A DNA stretch of 64,000 nucleotides. Origin: Petaurus breviceps papuanus. Lineage: Eukaryota; Chordata; Mammalia; Diprotodontia; Petauridae. Location: positions 7,393,639 to 7,457,638 of the forward strand of contig JAMXIF010000073.1 in the NCBI GenBank assembly GCA_028583685.1. Direction: 5' to 3'. Position numbers and translations under genes: made by a program. The notes below the pieces were generated by a model. It was given only the letters and a program-made list of their open reading frames with translations, was not told where the DNA came from and made no database searches. Numbering within the stretch: the stretch's first letter is position 1; every line of letters begins with the position of its first letter. Of the stretch, positions 11,599 through 21,192 are shown one piece after another.

Positions 11599-11640
11599 CT
11601 GGGCGGGAGTGTCCTTTCTTCTATTGGTAACAGCAATCAA
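10860..11640 (-). promoter_or_regulatory. CpG-island-like segment, candidate first exon(s)
   Basis: This stretch is clearly GC-rich, with roughly 45 CpG sites in about 700 bp by hand count, while the surrounding DNA is AT-rich and CpG-poor. On the minus strand there are two strong splice-donor matches: TGCAG|GTGAGT (exon would end at 11386) and CCAG|GTAAGC (exon would end at 11030). No convincing coding frame starts in it, so these may be 5' UTR exons of a gene transcribed leftwards or a noncoding RNA. No TATA box was seen. The donors and composition are read directly; promoter function is inference. Confidence 0.5.
11566..11596. repeat. Poly(A) tract
   Basis: About 31 consecutive A inside the CpG-rich segment. 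No adjoining SINE or processed-gene body was recognised on its left. Confidence 0.9.
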
Positions 11641-12039
11641 GGCCTCTGGGGATCGGAGTGCTCAAAAGGCGAATCAACTTTAAAGCATCATTACTCAAAA
11701 CCTCATTTACTGAAGGGACCCACCACCGAGACACCCACAGGCAAGGGTGCTGCTGGATTCATTTAGCTTCCAGACACGTGTGTGCATGTTTTTCCAGCTC
11801 TTCACTTACCTCAGGCCTTTGAGTCAGCAGGAGGCTGTAACTGGTGAGACGGAGGGAGACCCCCCTTTCCTTATAACCTCAGACTCAAACAAGTTTTCAA
11901 AGACTCAGCCTTTCATGGTGTGGGACCACAAGCAAGGAGGCAGAAGATCTAGTCTTTCACTTTCTGCTGAAGTGACCTTGGGAAATTTTCTTTACTTTCC
12001 TGGGTCTCGGTTTCAGATAGATTCAGGGGTAGCCTTGAG

Positions 12040-12235
12040 ATCCCTGGAGTTAGACAGATATCTTTAGATAATATTTATCTTTAGTTGGACAGATGACTAC
12101 AAATAGATGTATCTTTAGATGGTCAAATGGTATCTCTATATAGACAGATGTTACCAATATCTTGAGATAGATACAAGGTATATGTCTTTAGATAGTTTAT
12201 ATCTATATCTATACACAGGTAGGCAAGTAGACAAA
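12040..12235. repeat. Degenerate (TAGA/TATC)n region
   Basis: Imperfect 'tctttagata', 'gacagatg', 'atctatatct' units, an old decayed tetranucleotide array. Confidence 0.6.
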
Positions 12236-12473
12236 ATATTTTTTAGTCATTTTCCAGTAGTATCTGACTCTTGGTATTCTTGGCAAAGATACTAGAGTGG
12301 TTTGCCAATTCCTTCTCCAGCTCATTTTACAGATGAGAAAATTGAGGCAAACAGGGTAGCGACTTGCCCAGGATCACACAGCTAGTAGTGTATGAGGCCA
12401 GATTTGAATTCAAGAAGATGAGTCTTCTGGACTCCATACCCAATGCTCTATCCAAGTCACCACCTAGCTGCCC
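12236..12473 (-). mobile_element. RTE-tailed tRNA SINE
   Basis: Plus strand: 'ttttagtcattttccagtag', 'tatctgactcttggtattct', 'ggcaaagatactagagtggt', then 'gacttgcccaggatcacaca' and head complement 'ccacctagctgccc'. Near full length. Confidence 0.8.
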
Positions 12474-12547
12474 AAGAAGATACATATCTTTAGATAAGTG
12501 ATATGCATCTATAGATAGATGGATCAATAGGTAGATAGATGATATAG

Positions 12548-12790
12548 TGATGATAATAATAAAAATATTTATATAGCACGGTGTGACTGGTATTGTGCTA
12601 AATACTCTATAATTATCTTCATTGATTCTTACAACCCTGGGAAGTAAATACTATTATTATCCTGACTTTACCTATGAAGACACTGAGGCAGAGGTTAAGT
12701 GACTTGTCCAAGGTCATACACCTAGTAAGTATCTGAGGCTAGATTTGAATTTAAATCTTCCTGATTTGAGTCTAGACCTATCTGGTGCAT
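12548..12790 (-). mobile_element. MIR/THER-class SINE
   Basis: 'aaaatatttatatagcacgg', 'cttacaaccctgggaagtaa', 'gacttgtccaaggtcataca', 'tagatttgaatttaaatctt'. Near full length. Confidence 0.7.
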
Positions 12791-12905
12791 AATACATACA
12801 TATGCACATACACACAAACACATATACATACATACATATGTGTGTATACATATATGTGTATATATGTATGTGTGTATATATGTATTTATACATATACACA
12901 TATAT
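12787..12905. repeat. (CATA/TATG)n microsatellite
   Basis: Alternating purine-pyrimidine TATG/CATA units. It is flanked by fragments of a TAGATA array. Confidence 0.9.
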
Positions 12906-13249
12906 CTTTAGCTAGATGATATATATCTTGAGATAGTAGCTAAATAGCATTTACTTATTATGTGCAGGATAATTAAGCACTGGGAATGCAAATACAACAA
13001 AATAATCCATTCCTTACCCTCAAGGAAGTTCCACTTTAGTGGGGGAGGACAATCCATGAAGGGTTCCAGGAAAGGAGTGTGGGGAGGGCTACCCTCAAGG
13101 AAACAAGGGCTACTGGCCAGGAGCTGGGAAGTCTGAAGAGTGACCAAAGTGGGGACTGAAGTCATCGCGGCCTGTGGCTCTCATGAAATAGCTGGCTAGG
13201 CTTGGGACTCACCTGTCAGGAGAATGGGCCTCGAGGTGGAAGATCAGAG

Positions 13250-13500
13250 GTTCTTATGCGTATCTTAGAGCTGGAAGGCACTTTAAATGCCATGAAGATC
13301 AACTCACTCATTTTATAATTTAGGAAACTGAGGCCCAGATAACTTAAATGAAATTGGGCTGTTAAAGTTCATTGAGTCTACACTCATTTCACAGTTGAAG
13401 AAACTGGTGAGGTGACACAAGGATGTAAGCAGGCCCAGTGTTTGAATTCATGTCCTCTGATTTCTAATTTAACACTCTTTGCACTGACCCCCACCCCTCC
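13250..13500 (-). repeat. MIR/L3-like composite remnant
   Basis: 'ttagagctggaaggcacttt', 'ggaaactgaggcccagataa', 'tgtttgaattcatgtcctct'. Old and diverged. Confidence 0.5.
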
Positions 13501-13544
13501 CCTGAAACCTCCAGTGTGTCCCTTCTGGACTAAAATCCCATGAT

Positions 13545-13675
13545 GTTTATATCACCTTGGGCAAATCACTTAACTTCATTTGGGCTTCAATTTCCTCAGC
13601 GGGGAAAAATGGACGGTGTTGGTATAGATTATCTCTGCAGTGCCTTCTAGCACTAAATCCTGTGGTCTGATATTG
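13545..13675 (+). repeat. MIR/THER-class SINE fragment
   Basis: 'accttgggcaaatcacttaa', 'ttcaatttcctcagcgggga', 'gtgccttctagcactaaatc'. Lacks the 5' head. Confidence 0.6.
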
Positions 13676-14047
13676 GTCTATTCTTCCCCAGAAATGGAAT
13701 TTTAAAAATGTATTTATTTTAAACTTTAGAAAAAAAAAAAGATTTGCAGCTTCTGTGACCTGGCAGTGATAGAGGTCAGGGATGTGATAAGAACAGCTCC
13801 TCCATACTATACAATAAATGATTTGGATTCCTGTATTTTCTTTTCCCCATTCTGTGATTTTTTCTCTTGGATGGCAGGCAACAAAAAGGTATTCACAAGC
13901 AAAAAAAAGAACATACTTGAGAGGGAGACAGAAGGGGTATGTGTGTGTGTGTGTGATCCTTAAGGTTAGGTCTACATAAAATAAAATAGAACCTGGAGTT
14001 GCAATTGCCTGATTCGTTGGACCAATGCAAACAACTAATACATATAC

Positions 14048-14062
14048 TTGAGTGAATATTTT
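14048..14062. repeat. L1 target-site duplication, left copy
   Basis: TTGAGTGAATATTTT also occurs at 15018-15032, directly bounding the L1. A 15-bp match is typical of L1-type insertion. Confidence 0.85.
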
Positions 14063-15017
14063 TTTTTGATCTTTATTAACTTGTTTACTTTTAGTTTACA
14101 AGATTCAGTTCCACAATTCCTTGAGTTTCAAATTTTCTCTCCCTTTCCCCCTCCCCTCCCCATGGCGGCATACAATCAAGTATAGTATCTGCAAATACTT
14201 TCACATTGGACATTAGTTAGGTTATTAAGAAGGATTGTATCAGATGGAATGAACAATGGGAAAGAGGAAATAAAACCAAACAAGAAAAAAGAAAAGATCA
14301 GGTAGTTTACTTCAATCTGGGTTCAAACTCAGTTCTTTCTCTGGATGTAGACATCTCTCTCCGTCATGAGTCTTTTGGGGTTGACTTATAACCCTGCATT
14401 GCTGAGAAGAGTTCAGTCTATCAAAGTTGGTCATCACATATATGTTGTGTCTGTAATTGTGTAAAAATTCCTACTGGCTCTACCCTTCTCACTCAGCATC
14501 AGTTCATGTAAGACTCTCCAGGTAAATATGAAGTCCATCTGCTCCTCCTTTCTTATAGAACAATGCATGTATTCCATTACATGCATATACCACAACTTAT
14601 TCAGCCATTCCCCAATTGATGGGCACCCCCTTAATTTCCAATTCTTTGCCACCACAAAAAGAGCCGCTATAAATATTTTTGTACATGTGGGTCTTTCTTG
14701 CACTTCTATGATCTCTTTGGGATACAACCCTAGAAGTGGTATTGCTGGGTCAAAGGGTATGGAATTATTTATAGCCCTTTGGGCATAATTCCAGATTGCT
14801 CTCCAGAATGGCTGGATCAGTTCACAACTCCACCGGCAATGCATTAGTGTTCCAATTTGTCCACATTATCTCCAGCATTTGTCATTTTCCTGTTTTGTCA
14901 CCTTAGCCAATCTGACTGGTGATATGTGGTACCTCAGAGTTTTTTTGATTTGCATTTCTCTAATCAATAGTGATTTAGAGTATTTTTTCATATGCTTATA
15001 GATATCTTTAATTTCTT
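14063..15017 (-). mobile_element. 5'-truncated L1 (ORF2 C-terminus + 3' UTR)
   Basis: Minus-strand L1 insertion of about 955 bp. It begins with a T run (poly-A tail complement) and a C-rich 3' UTR, and ends at a 5' truncation. The frame at 14434-14844 encodes the L1 ORF2p C-terminus: 'SIPFDPAIPLLGLYPKE', 'CTKIFIAALFVVAKNWK', 'WLNKLWYMHVMEYMHC'. This parallels human L1 ORF2 'IPFDPAIPLLGIYPNE...TRMFIAALFTIAKTW...IKKMWHIYTMEYYAAI'. The 136-residue frame is uninterrupted, so the copy is not very old. It lacks the endonuclease and RT regions and is dead. Confidence 0.9.
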
Positions 15018-15032
15018 TTGAGTGAATATTTT
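15018..15032. repeat. L1 target-site duplication, right copy
   Basis: Second TTGAGTGAATATTTT, identical to 14048-14062. Confidence 0.85.
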
Positions 15033-15104
15033 ACCTTGAATTATCTAGTTTGGTCATCTGCATGGTAAATGGCCACTCATTTTCTATTGCATGGACCCAA
15101 GATG

Positions 15105-15340
15105 ATGATAGAACTAGGTACTGTTATTGCGACTTTACAGATGTATGGGAAATTCCTAGATGAAGAAATTCCTCTACCAATTTAGTGGACATCTTTGTAT
15201 TTATATTCTTGGAGAGTTGTCTGATTACTGTGAGATTAAGGAACTTGTCCAGGGTCACTCATCCAATATGTGTCAAAGACAGGACTTGAAACTAGGTCTT
15301 CTGGGCCCAAGGCCAGCTCTTTATCCACCTCTACAATGAT
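15105..15340 (-). repeat. MIR-class SINE fragment
   Basis: 'gaactaggtactgttattgc', 'gaacttgtccagggtcactc', 'cttgaaactaggtcttctgg'. Diverged. Confidence 0.55.
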
Positions 15341-15494
15341 AATGGCAATAATAATTAATACCAAATTTTGTATAGTCTGGAAAGTTAAGGGATTTGTATC
15401 CCTGAGACAATTCATCCTTCTACCTAGGGTTAACTTCTGACATTTCCACTCTGACAGTTATGTTTGAAGATGGAGAGTTGTTAAGGTTTAAATT

Positions 15495-15593
15495 CTCTTG
15501 AAAATGGGGATTAAATGAGATAATTTTGCAAAGCACTTAGCACAGTGTCTGGTACATAGTAAATGCTCGGATAAATGTTTATTTCCTTCCTCC
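15495..15593 (+). repeat. SINE 3' end fragment
   Basis: 'aaatgagataattttgcaaa', 'gcacttagcacagtgtctgg', 'tacatagtaaatgctcggat'. This is the tail of a MIR/THER-class SINE. Confidence 0.6.
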
Positions 15594-16522
15594 CGTAAAA
15601 ATGGAAAGGACCTTGACATTGTCAGACAGACATGTCACTCCTCTTGTGAAAAAAGAGAAAGAAAAGAATATGAATGAGGAAATGAAGACTCCAACAAGGA
15701 CGAAGACTGTTCTTATGAACCATTAACTTAAACTTTAAGCCTTAAAGAATGCTCATTAGTAGTTACCCTTAAAATTTGCATACTTTTCAGACCTGCCAAA
15801 ATCAAACGGAGAATGTTCATTCAGTTGACCAAAAACTCCACTCCCTCCCATCCCAAAACAAGAGAGGATATTGCTTATGATTATATATTTATAATTTATA
15901 ATTATCATTGTAATTTAAGTCTTCAAAGATAAGATTCTGTGTTTTGTACATCTTGTAAAAGATTGGAGTTGAAATAGCAAGAGATTATCAACAGCATTCT
16001 TAAAAAGAGCATGAAGTTAGACTGTTGAGCAACAATGCTCAGACCATTGCTGAGCACATGGGGTCTTCTGGGTTATGAAAAATGGAATGCAATTTAGAGC
16101 ACATGACCCACATAGTTTGCTCTGCATTGACCTTTAGCTTAGCTTGCATATAGGCATGACCAGGAATGATGCCAATCAGCTGTCACAAGCAGGAGTAAGC
16201 CCCATCAATGAGCAGAATTTGGAAGTATTTTCAGAACTACCAGAGAGCAATCCCAAGGAGTATGCTTTCAGCCATGGTCACTATACCTAAAGAGATTAGA
16301 CCTTGGCAGGAGTGGCCATGTTTGGGGTTATTTTAATACGTGACTTAGCCCCTGTGATTAGAGTTTGCAGAGAAAATGCTCTTCCATTAGACTAATCCTG
16401 CCAGTTCAGGCATCTATTTCCCTGTATTTTGCAGTTCTGACCTCAAAATCTGCTACGTTCTCTTTCCTTTAACTCCTCATTTTGAGGTTTTTTATTCCCC
16501 AAACAGGAAATGGTCCATTTAT
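15594..16522. other. Unique sequence
   Basis: About 0.9 kb with no named repeat or supported gene. It is AT-rich (especially 15870-15960) and directly precedes the pogo-type transposon insertion point. Confidence 0.4.
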
Positions 16523-16524
16523 TA

Positions 16525-16549
16525 CCGTGTTTCCCCAATAATGAGACAC
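16525..16549 (+). repeat. Left terminal inverted repeat of pogo-type element
   Basis: Begins CCGTGTTTCCCCAATAATGA. Pairs with the complement of 18415-18439. The preceding TA is the target duplication. Confidence 0.9.
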
Positions 16550-16669
16550 TGTCTTATTATTTTTTTGGACAGAAAAACACCAGAGGGCTTATTTTCAGGG
16601 GAGGGCTTATTTTAATGAACATTGACAGCAATTTTAATTAACAAGTAAATGTGAACAAAAAAATGTACC

Positions 16670-16675
16670 TTTATT
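16670..16675 (-). promoter_or_regulatory. Poly(A) signal AATAAA for transposase mRNA
   Basis: TTTATT on the plus strand gives AATAAA on the transposase strand, about 33 bp past its stop codon. The position is right for a compact transcript. Confidence 0.5.
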
Positions 16676-16707
16676 CAATAATGATCATGTCATCTTCTTC
16701 AACATCG

Positions 16708-17964
16708 TCATAAGTGTCCATACCCTGAATTCCATCCTGGATAATGCGCCTCCATTTCCTTCAGAAGAAGTGGACCCAATCTGTCATGTCCAGCAATATA
16801 GCTCTCTTTAAATGAATATGTCTTGTCCAGGTAACCTGCTCGTAGTGCCTTGGCGACACAGCTGTCAGTAATTTTATCCCATGACTTCTTCACCCAAGTC
16901 ACGACTTCTTGCAGAGAGGGCTTCACAAAGTTTCCACGCTGATTTCTTTCCATTCTATTTTCAGTGTAGTCATTGACTTCCATGCGCAAATGGTCCTTGA
17001 ATGGCTTGTTTATTGCAATATCAAGGGTCTGGAGATAGGCAGTCATTCCTGCAGGAATCATTACTTGATCTATTCTTCTCTCTGCAAGGAAGTTCTTCAT
17101 TTCTTTAGCGCGGTGAGTGCTGGCTGAATCCCAGACTATCAGACCTCTTTGGTTACCTCGCATAACAAGTGGAAGCATTAAATCAACCCACTTTCTTATA
17201 ACGGCTTGTGTACACCAGGCTTTTTCGGTTTCAAGAACGTAAATGCCAGATACACGGTCAATCTTATCTTTCTTGCCCTTACTGATGATTAGAGGTGTGG
17301 CTTTCTTTCCATCCAAATGAATTGCCAAAACACAGGTGACCCGTGTACTTTTATAGCCAGTGGTGGGAATGTAGATTGATGTTGCACCCCTGTGATGAAT
17401 TGTTGTTTGAGATCCTTGTCCCATAAACACTGCAGTTTCATCCATAGCAATCATATTGCAGGTTTGGTACTTGGAAATGTCGATCCTATCAATAAAGGAC
17501 TTGAATGCAAGTGCACATTTAATAACTTCAGCATCTTCCAGCTTAAACAGTGTTGTTGATCTTCTTAGGGACAGTTCATACCGTTGAAGGAAACCGTCCA
17601 ACCAGTGTTGTGATGCTTTGAATCCTTCTGAGACCATTTCAAACTCTGGTGCCATTGAAAGGGCAAATGCTTGAATATCAGCCCTGCACACAACCAAGGC
17701 CTTTGCTCTCCTGTCAGCAATCCATTCACCAATAAGGATCTCCAAGTCAGGATATAAGGGCTGCCGACCTGATCCAGACCTGCGCTTTTTCCCTTTTCCC
17801 TCATCCACCTGGTGATTGAGGTTATTATAATCTGCTCTCCATTTTCTGACCATTCGAAGATCCAAAAGTTTTTCTTTACAGAAAACTGCAAGATTCTTGC
17901 CATGTGACTCCTCTACAATGGCTTTCTTATACTCAACAGTATAGCTCTTCCTTTTTGTACTCAT
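16708..17964 (-). CDS. pogo/Tigger-type DDE transposase, 418 aa, intact frame
   Basis: Predicted to bind the element's terminal repeats and catalyse cut-and-paste transposition in the nucleus. Residues 3-45 (KRKSYTVEYKKAIVEES..VRKWRADY) look like a Brinker/psq-type helix-turn-helix. Residues 66-135 (GRQPLYPDLEILIGEWI..HWLDGFLQRYELSLR) fit a CENP-B/Tc5-type second DNA-binding domain. Residues 170-325 fit the DDE_1 catalytic core, with D175 in MIAMDETAVF, D279 in LIVWDSASTH and D315 in LQTLDIAINKPFK (103 and 35 residues between). The motif order matches Tigger/POGK relatives. The ATG at 17964 starts directly before KRK-rich residues, and no upstream in-frame extension is needed. No stop or frameshift. 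Only the usual LQPLD proline is replaced by T (LQTLD). Activity is not demonstrated by sequence. Confidence 0.9.
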   Translation of the reverse strand: MSTKRKSYTVEYKKAIVEESHGKNLAVFCKEKLLDLRMVRKWRADYNNLNHQVDEGKGKKRRSGSGRQPLYPDLEILIGEWIADRRAKALVVCRADIQAFALSMAPEFEMVSEGFKASQHWLDGFLQRYELSLRRSTTLFKLEDAEVIKCALAFKSFIDRIDISKYQTCNMIAMDETAVFMGQGSQTTIHHRGATSIYIPTTGYKSTRVTCVLAIHLDGKKATPLIISKGKKDKIDRVSGIYVLETEKAWCTQAVIRKWVDLMLPLVMRGNQRGLIVWDSASTHRAKEMKNFLAERRIDQVMIPAGMTAYLQTLDIAINKPFKDHLRMEVNDYTENRMERNQRGNFVKPSLQEVVTWVKKSWDKITDSCVAKALRAGYLDKTYSFKESYIAGHDRLGPLLLKEMEAHYPGWNSGYGHL

Positions 17965-18021
17965 GTCTGGGGGTCAAAACAGACAGAATAATAAAATTAT
18001 GACCATCAGTCCTTCTTTTCA

Positions 18022-18088
18022 CTCCATCATGCCCCCTGAGTTCTTCTTTTTTCCTCCATCATGCCCTTTTTATCCTCCATCATGCCCC
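18022..18088. repeat. Three CTCCATCATGCCC repeats upstream of transposase
   Basis: Copies at 18022-18034, 18054-18066 and 18075-18087. They lie 58-124 bp upstream of the transposase ATG (minus strand reads GGGCATGATGGAG). They may be promoter or 5' UTR elements, or a small tandem expansion. Confidence 0.7.
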
Positions 18089-18342
18089 CTCACTCCCGCT
18101 TACATACCGGGTTTTTATGTTGTCCTGCCTCAGCTCTCCTCTGCAGCACTGCTCTCAATGGTGCCAGCAAGCAAATCACTGGGGAAGAACAGGATGATGC
18201 GCTCACTGCTGCAGCTCTGATTGGATGCAGCTCGGAGCGCGGCGTGCGTTTCACCGGGGGGGAGGGGGGCGGTGCATACAAAGGGTACCGTAATGTAGCG
18301 TGTAGCGCAGGGGATCACCTTCACTACAGTAGCAATCTCAAT

Positions 18343-18425
18343 AGGGCTTATTTTCATGGGAGGGCTTATTTTAGAGGAATCTTACACAGTAAGGGGAGGG
18401 CTTATTTTCAGGATAGGTCTTATTA
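18343..18425. repeat. Subterminal AGGGCTTATTTT repeats, right side
   Basis: Three GGGCTTATTTT copies lie at about 18345-18403. Two more lie at 16585-16612 near the left end, in the same plus-strand orientation. They resemble the inner part of the right terminal repeat (AGGTCTTATTAT) and are candidate transposase-binding sites. Confidence 0.7.
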
Positions 18426-18439
18426 TCGGGGAAACACGG
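18415..18439 (-). repeat. Right terminal inverted repeat of pogo-type element
   Basis: Plus strand ends ATTATCGGGGAAACACGG. Followed by TA. Confidence 0.9.
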
Positions 18440-18619
18440 TATAATGTAATTTAGAGACTGAGTGTCCACAAGGGTTTATAATGTTAAAGGATGCTACTGT
18501 CTGATAAAATTCAGAGCTTGCTTGTTAGCTTGCTAACCCTGTTAGGTTGTCCTGATTAACCTGTTTAGCTCACCAAAGTTAAAGTTACTTTCTTTTTTTG
18601 TTGTCATTGTATGATTCTT

Positions 18620-18779
18620 TTTTTTTTTTTTTTTAGCAATCGGGGTTAAGTAACTTTCTCAAGGTTACTTGGCCAGTTATTTCTGGATGTGGCGCTGAGT
18701 ATCTGAGCCCGGATTTGATCCAGGTCATCCCGACACTGGAGCCGGTGCTCTTACTCGCTAAGCCACCTGGCCGCCCCTG
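18620..18779 (-). mobile_element. A-tailed tRNA SINE with target duplication
   Basis: T run, 'gcaatcggggttaagtaact', 'gcccggatttgatccaggtc', head complement 'taagccacctggccgcccc'. Flanked by TTGTATGATTCTT at 18607-18619 and 18780-18792, a perfect 13-bp duplication. This variant is more diverged in the body than most copies here. Confidence 0.9.
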
Positions 18780-18979
18780 TTGTATGATTCTTAATGATCT
18801 TTTCTTCCTGCACCTTGTTTCTTTTCTTTGTGAACCTAGTTCCTGGAAAAATAGGAATGACGTCTTTTCCATATTTGGTGAGGAACCAGTACCATCATTT
18901 ACTAGCTGGTAAAGCAATATATTTTGGAAGTAGAATCAATATCTACCAGCAAAAAGAGGAGGATGGGAGCAAAAACAAT

Positions 18980-19172
18980 TTTGTGACCCTATTTGTGGTT
19001 TTCTTGGCCAAAGATACTGGAGTGGTTTGCCATTTCCTCCTCCATCTTATTTTTTACAGATAAGGAAACTGAGGCAAATAGGATTAAGCGACTTGCCTAG
19101 GGTCACACAGTTAGTAAGTGTTCAAGGTCAGATTTTAATTCAGGAAGATGAGTCTTTCTGACGCCTGGCCCA
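18980..19172 (-). mobile_element. RTE-tailed tRNA SINE, partial
   Basis: 'tggttttcttggccaaagat', 'actggagtggtttgccattt', 'cttgcctagggtcacacagt'. Lacks part of the tail and head. Confidence 0.75.
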
Positions 19173-19179
19173 GGACTGT

Positions 19180-19820
19180 CCCCAGAAATTTAACATAAAG
19201 AGGTAAAAATGCCATTTCAGTGAAGTGAACCTACATACCTAATGTATCTAACCTGAAGCATGAAACAAGGGAGAAAGGAGGGCTTGTAGAAGTTTGTAAG
19301 TATAGTAAATGCAAGAACATTGTAGCTCTTTATTTCATCATCACTTTCTCCCTCCCCATACCTTGCATTTAGCTATTTAGCAAAACTCTCATTTACACTC
19401 ACTTTAAGAAATTTTTTTCCCAGCTGCCAAATATTAAAACACTTATTCCCTATGAAAACTAGACTCCTCAAAAGAGAATGGACTGAGCTGGGGATGTCAT
19501 AAAAATAACCTTCTGTGCCCAAATAAGGAGCAATTCAGACAGCCACATCTTTGATTCAGAATTTATTTGGATATAGGGGATGATTTTTTGAAAATGTAAC
19601 AACAAATAGGTTTGTTGACAAGTTTTTTTAATGCTTGGCCTTTGTGGGAAAAAAAAGTTTGGTATGTATTGGTTTGAAAATTGTTCCACTTTGTTAAAAT
19701 ATTTTTTAAAGTTTTTTTTTTTTTTAAAGAAGAAAGGAATGTCTGGCCAATTTTAGGGTTAAAAGCTTGCCGCTGTCAAAGTCTGGATTATAAAATCTAT
19801 AAAGAATTTGCCTTCACGTT
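19180..19820. other. Unique AT-rich sequence
   Basis: No repeat or gene recognised. Contains several T/A homopolymers (19400-19420, 19708-19727). Confidence 0.4.
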
Positions 19821-19824
19821 CAGC

Positions 19825-20015
19825 AGTAGTACTAGCTGACATTTATACAGCACTTTAGGGTTTTCAAAACACTTTAAATACATCAACTCATTAGGTTTTA
19901 TGCTCACAATAACCCTGTAAGGTGAGTGCTATTATTATTTCCATTTTACAGATGAGGAAACCGAGGCTTAGAGTGGGTCACCAACTTGCAGAGCACCACA
20001 GTGTTAGTGTCTGAG
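19825..20015 (-). mobile_element. MIR-class SINE
   Basis: 'agctgacatttatacagcac', 'cacaataaccctgtaaggtg', 'ttacagatgaggaaaccgag'. The 5' part (right end) is eroded. Confidence 0.7.
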
Positions 20016-20364
20016 GAAGTATAAAAAAATTTAAAGCAAATCAGCCTTTTTTCAAAATCATAATTGTTCAGGAGAGGTACCAGGGGAGAATCACCTTCTG
20101 CCAGTGAATTCAAGGTATTCCTTTACTACCTCACACTCTTGTGTACCTTCTAGTTTCTTATTCTTTACTGGATGAAATGTAATCGAACAGAAGAGGAAAG
20201 AAAAAGTGTCATGGGGGTATGAAAGCAATTTGGAGGAAAAGAAGCAAAAAAAAAAAGAGAATAAATAGCCTTAGAGTCAATTGGGAATGTTCAGAAGGCA
20301 AATTAATTACTCTTTTATAATAAGTAGGTAAAGGCTCTTACCAAGCTTCCGAAATCTTCCTGTT

Positions 20365-20582
20365 CTTCTGTTGGGTCTGACTCTTCATGACTCCATGGAC
20401 CATTACTGTCCATGGGGTTTTCTTGGAAAAGACACTGGAGTGGTTTGCCATTTCCTTCTCCAGCTCATTTTACAGAAGAGGAAACTGAGGTAAATAAGGT
20501 TAAGCAACTTGCCTGGGGTCACATAGCTAGTAAATGTTTAAGGCTGGGTTTGAACTCAGGTCTTTCTGACTCCAGGACTAGC
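20365..20582 (-). mobile_element. RTE-tailed tRNA SINE, BovB-like tail variant
   Basis: The tail complement reads 'tctgactcttcatgactcca', 'tggaccattactgtccatgg', 'ggttttcttggaaaagacac', 'tggagtggtttgccatttcc'. The 'gactccatggac...gtccatgggg' segment is strikingly like BovB 3' ends, stronger than in the other copies here. Confidence 0.8.
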
Positions 20583-21190
20583 CATTTCCCTGGAATCTTA
20601 GCGTCTTGGGATAAGAGCTGGGAATCTAGGTCTCTTCCATGGTACCAACTGAGGACTTGTAGGATACATAGACAAGTTGGGGGAAGAAAGGATGTCAAAA
20701 CAGGGTCCAGGAATGAATGGAGGTGACATGTGGAGTTGTGAGGTAGTGATGTGGTCAGCAGTAGAGAAACAAGAGAGAGAAAGAGACAAGATTCTAGGAC
20801 CAAATGTAAGTCTTAGATCAAAGGAAGAATCTGGGCTTCAATTGCAGCAATGTCACCCCAGGGAACTGAGCATGCTGGCAAGCTTTTAATCCCTCCTTAC
20901 CCACCTAGTACCTCTGTAGGCAACCACAGCTCATCTCCATATCTTTCTGGATGTAAGGTAGTGTGGCAGTGGGGAAACACATTGATAACAATATGCATCA
21001 CCCAAATATATACCAAAGGAACAACAATCTTAAGTATAAACAGTATACTGCTTTTTTTTTAACAACTTATAATAAATGTACCTGGACCTGATCTAGCTCA
21101 AAACCACTATTTACAGTTATTTTTTTTAAATTAGAATAGTGGAAATCCATTTATAATTCAAGGCTAATGTGGCTTCTAGACTTTGATGAC
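20583..21190. other. Unique sequence
   Basis: Nothing recognised. Frames of 62-104 codons overlap the neighbouring SINE or are random. Confidence 0.4.
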
Positions 21191-21192
21191 TC

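Larger units (their letters stand above)
16523..18441 (-). mobile_element. Complete-looking pogo/Tigger-type DNA transposon
   Basis: The element proper is 16525-18439 (about 1915 bp), flanked on both sides by TA (16523-16524 and 18440-18441), the target duplication of Tc1/mariner-superfamily elements. The ends are inverted: the left starts CCGTGTTTCCCCAATAATGA and the right, complemented, CCGTGTTTCCCCGATAATAA, differing at few positions over 24 bp. One minus-strand frame (16708-17964) fills most of the interior. Copies of AGGGCTTATTTT sit just inside both ends. With both ends, a target duplication and an open transposase, this is either recently inserted or under recent selection. I do not recognise the named family. 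Confidence 0.92.

Noticed and set aside
16909-17127. Small plus-strand frame inside the transposase region
   Set aside because: Shadow of the minus-strand transposase.
16708-17964. Host gene domesticated from a pogo transposase (POGK/TIGD-like)
   Set aside because: Terminal inverted repeats and a TA duplication directly bracket the frame, so it is a resident transposon rather than a host gene.
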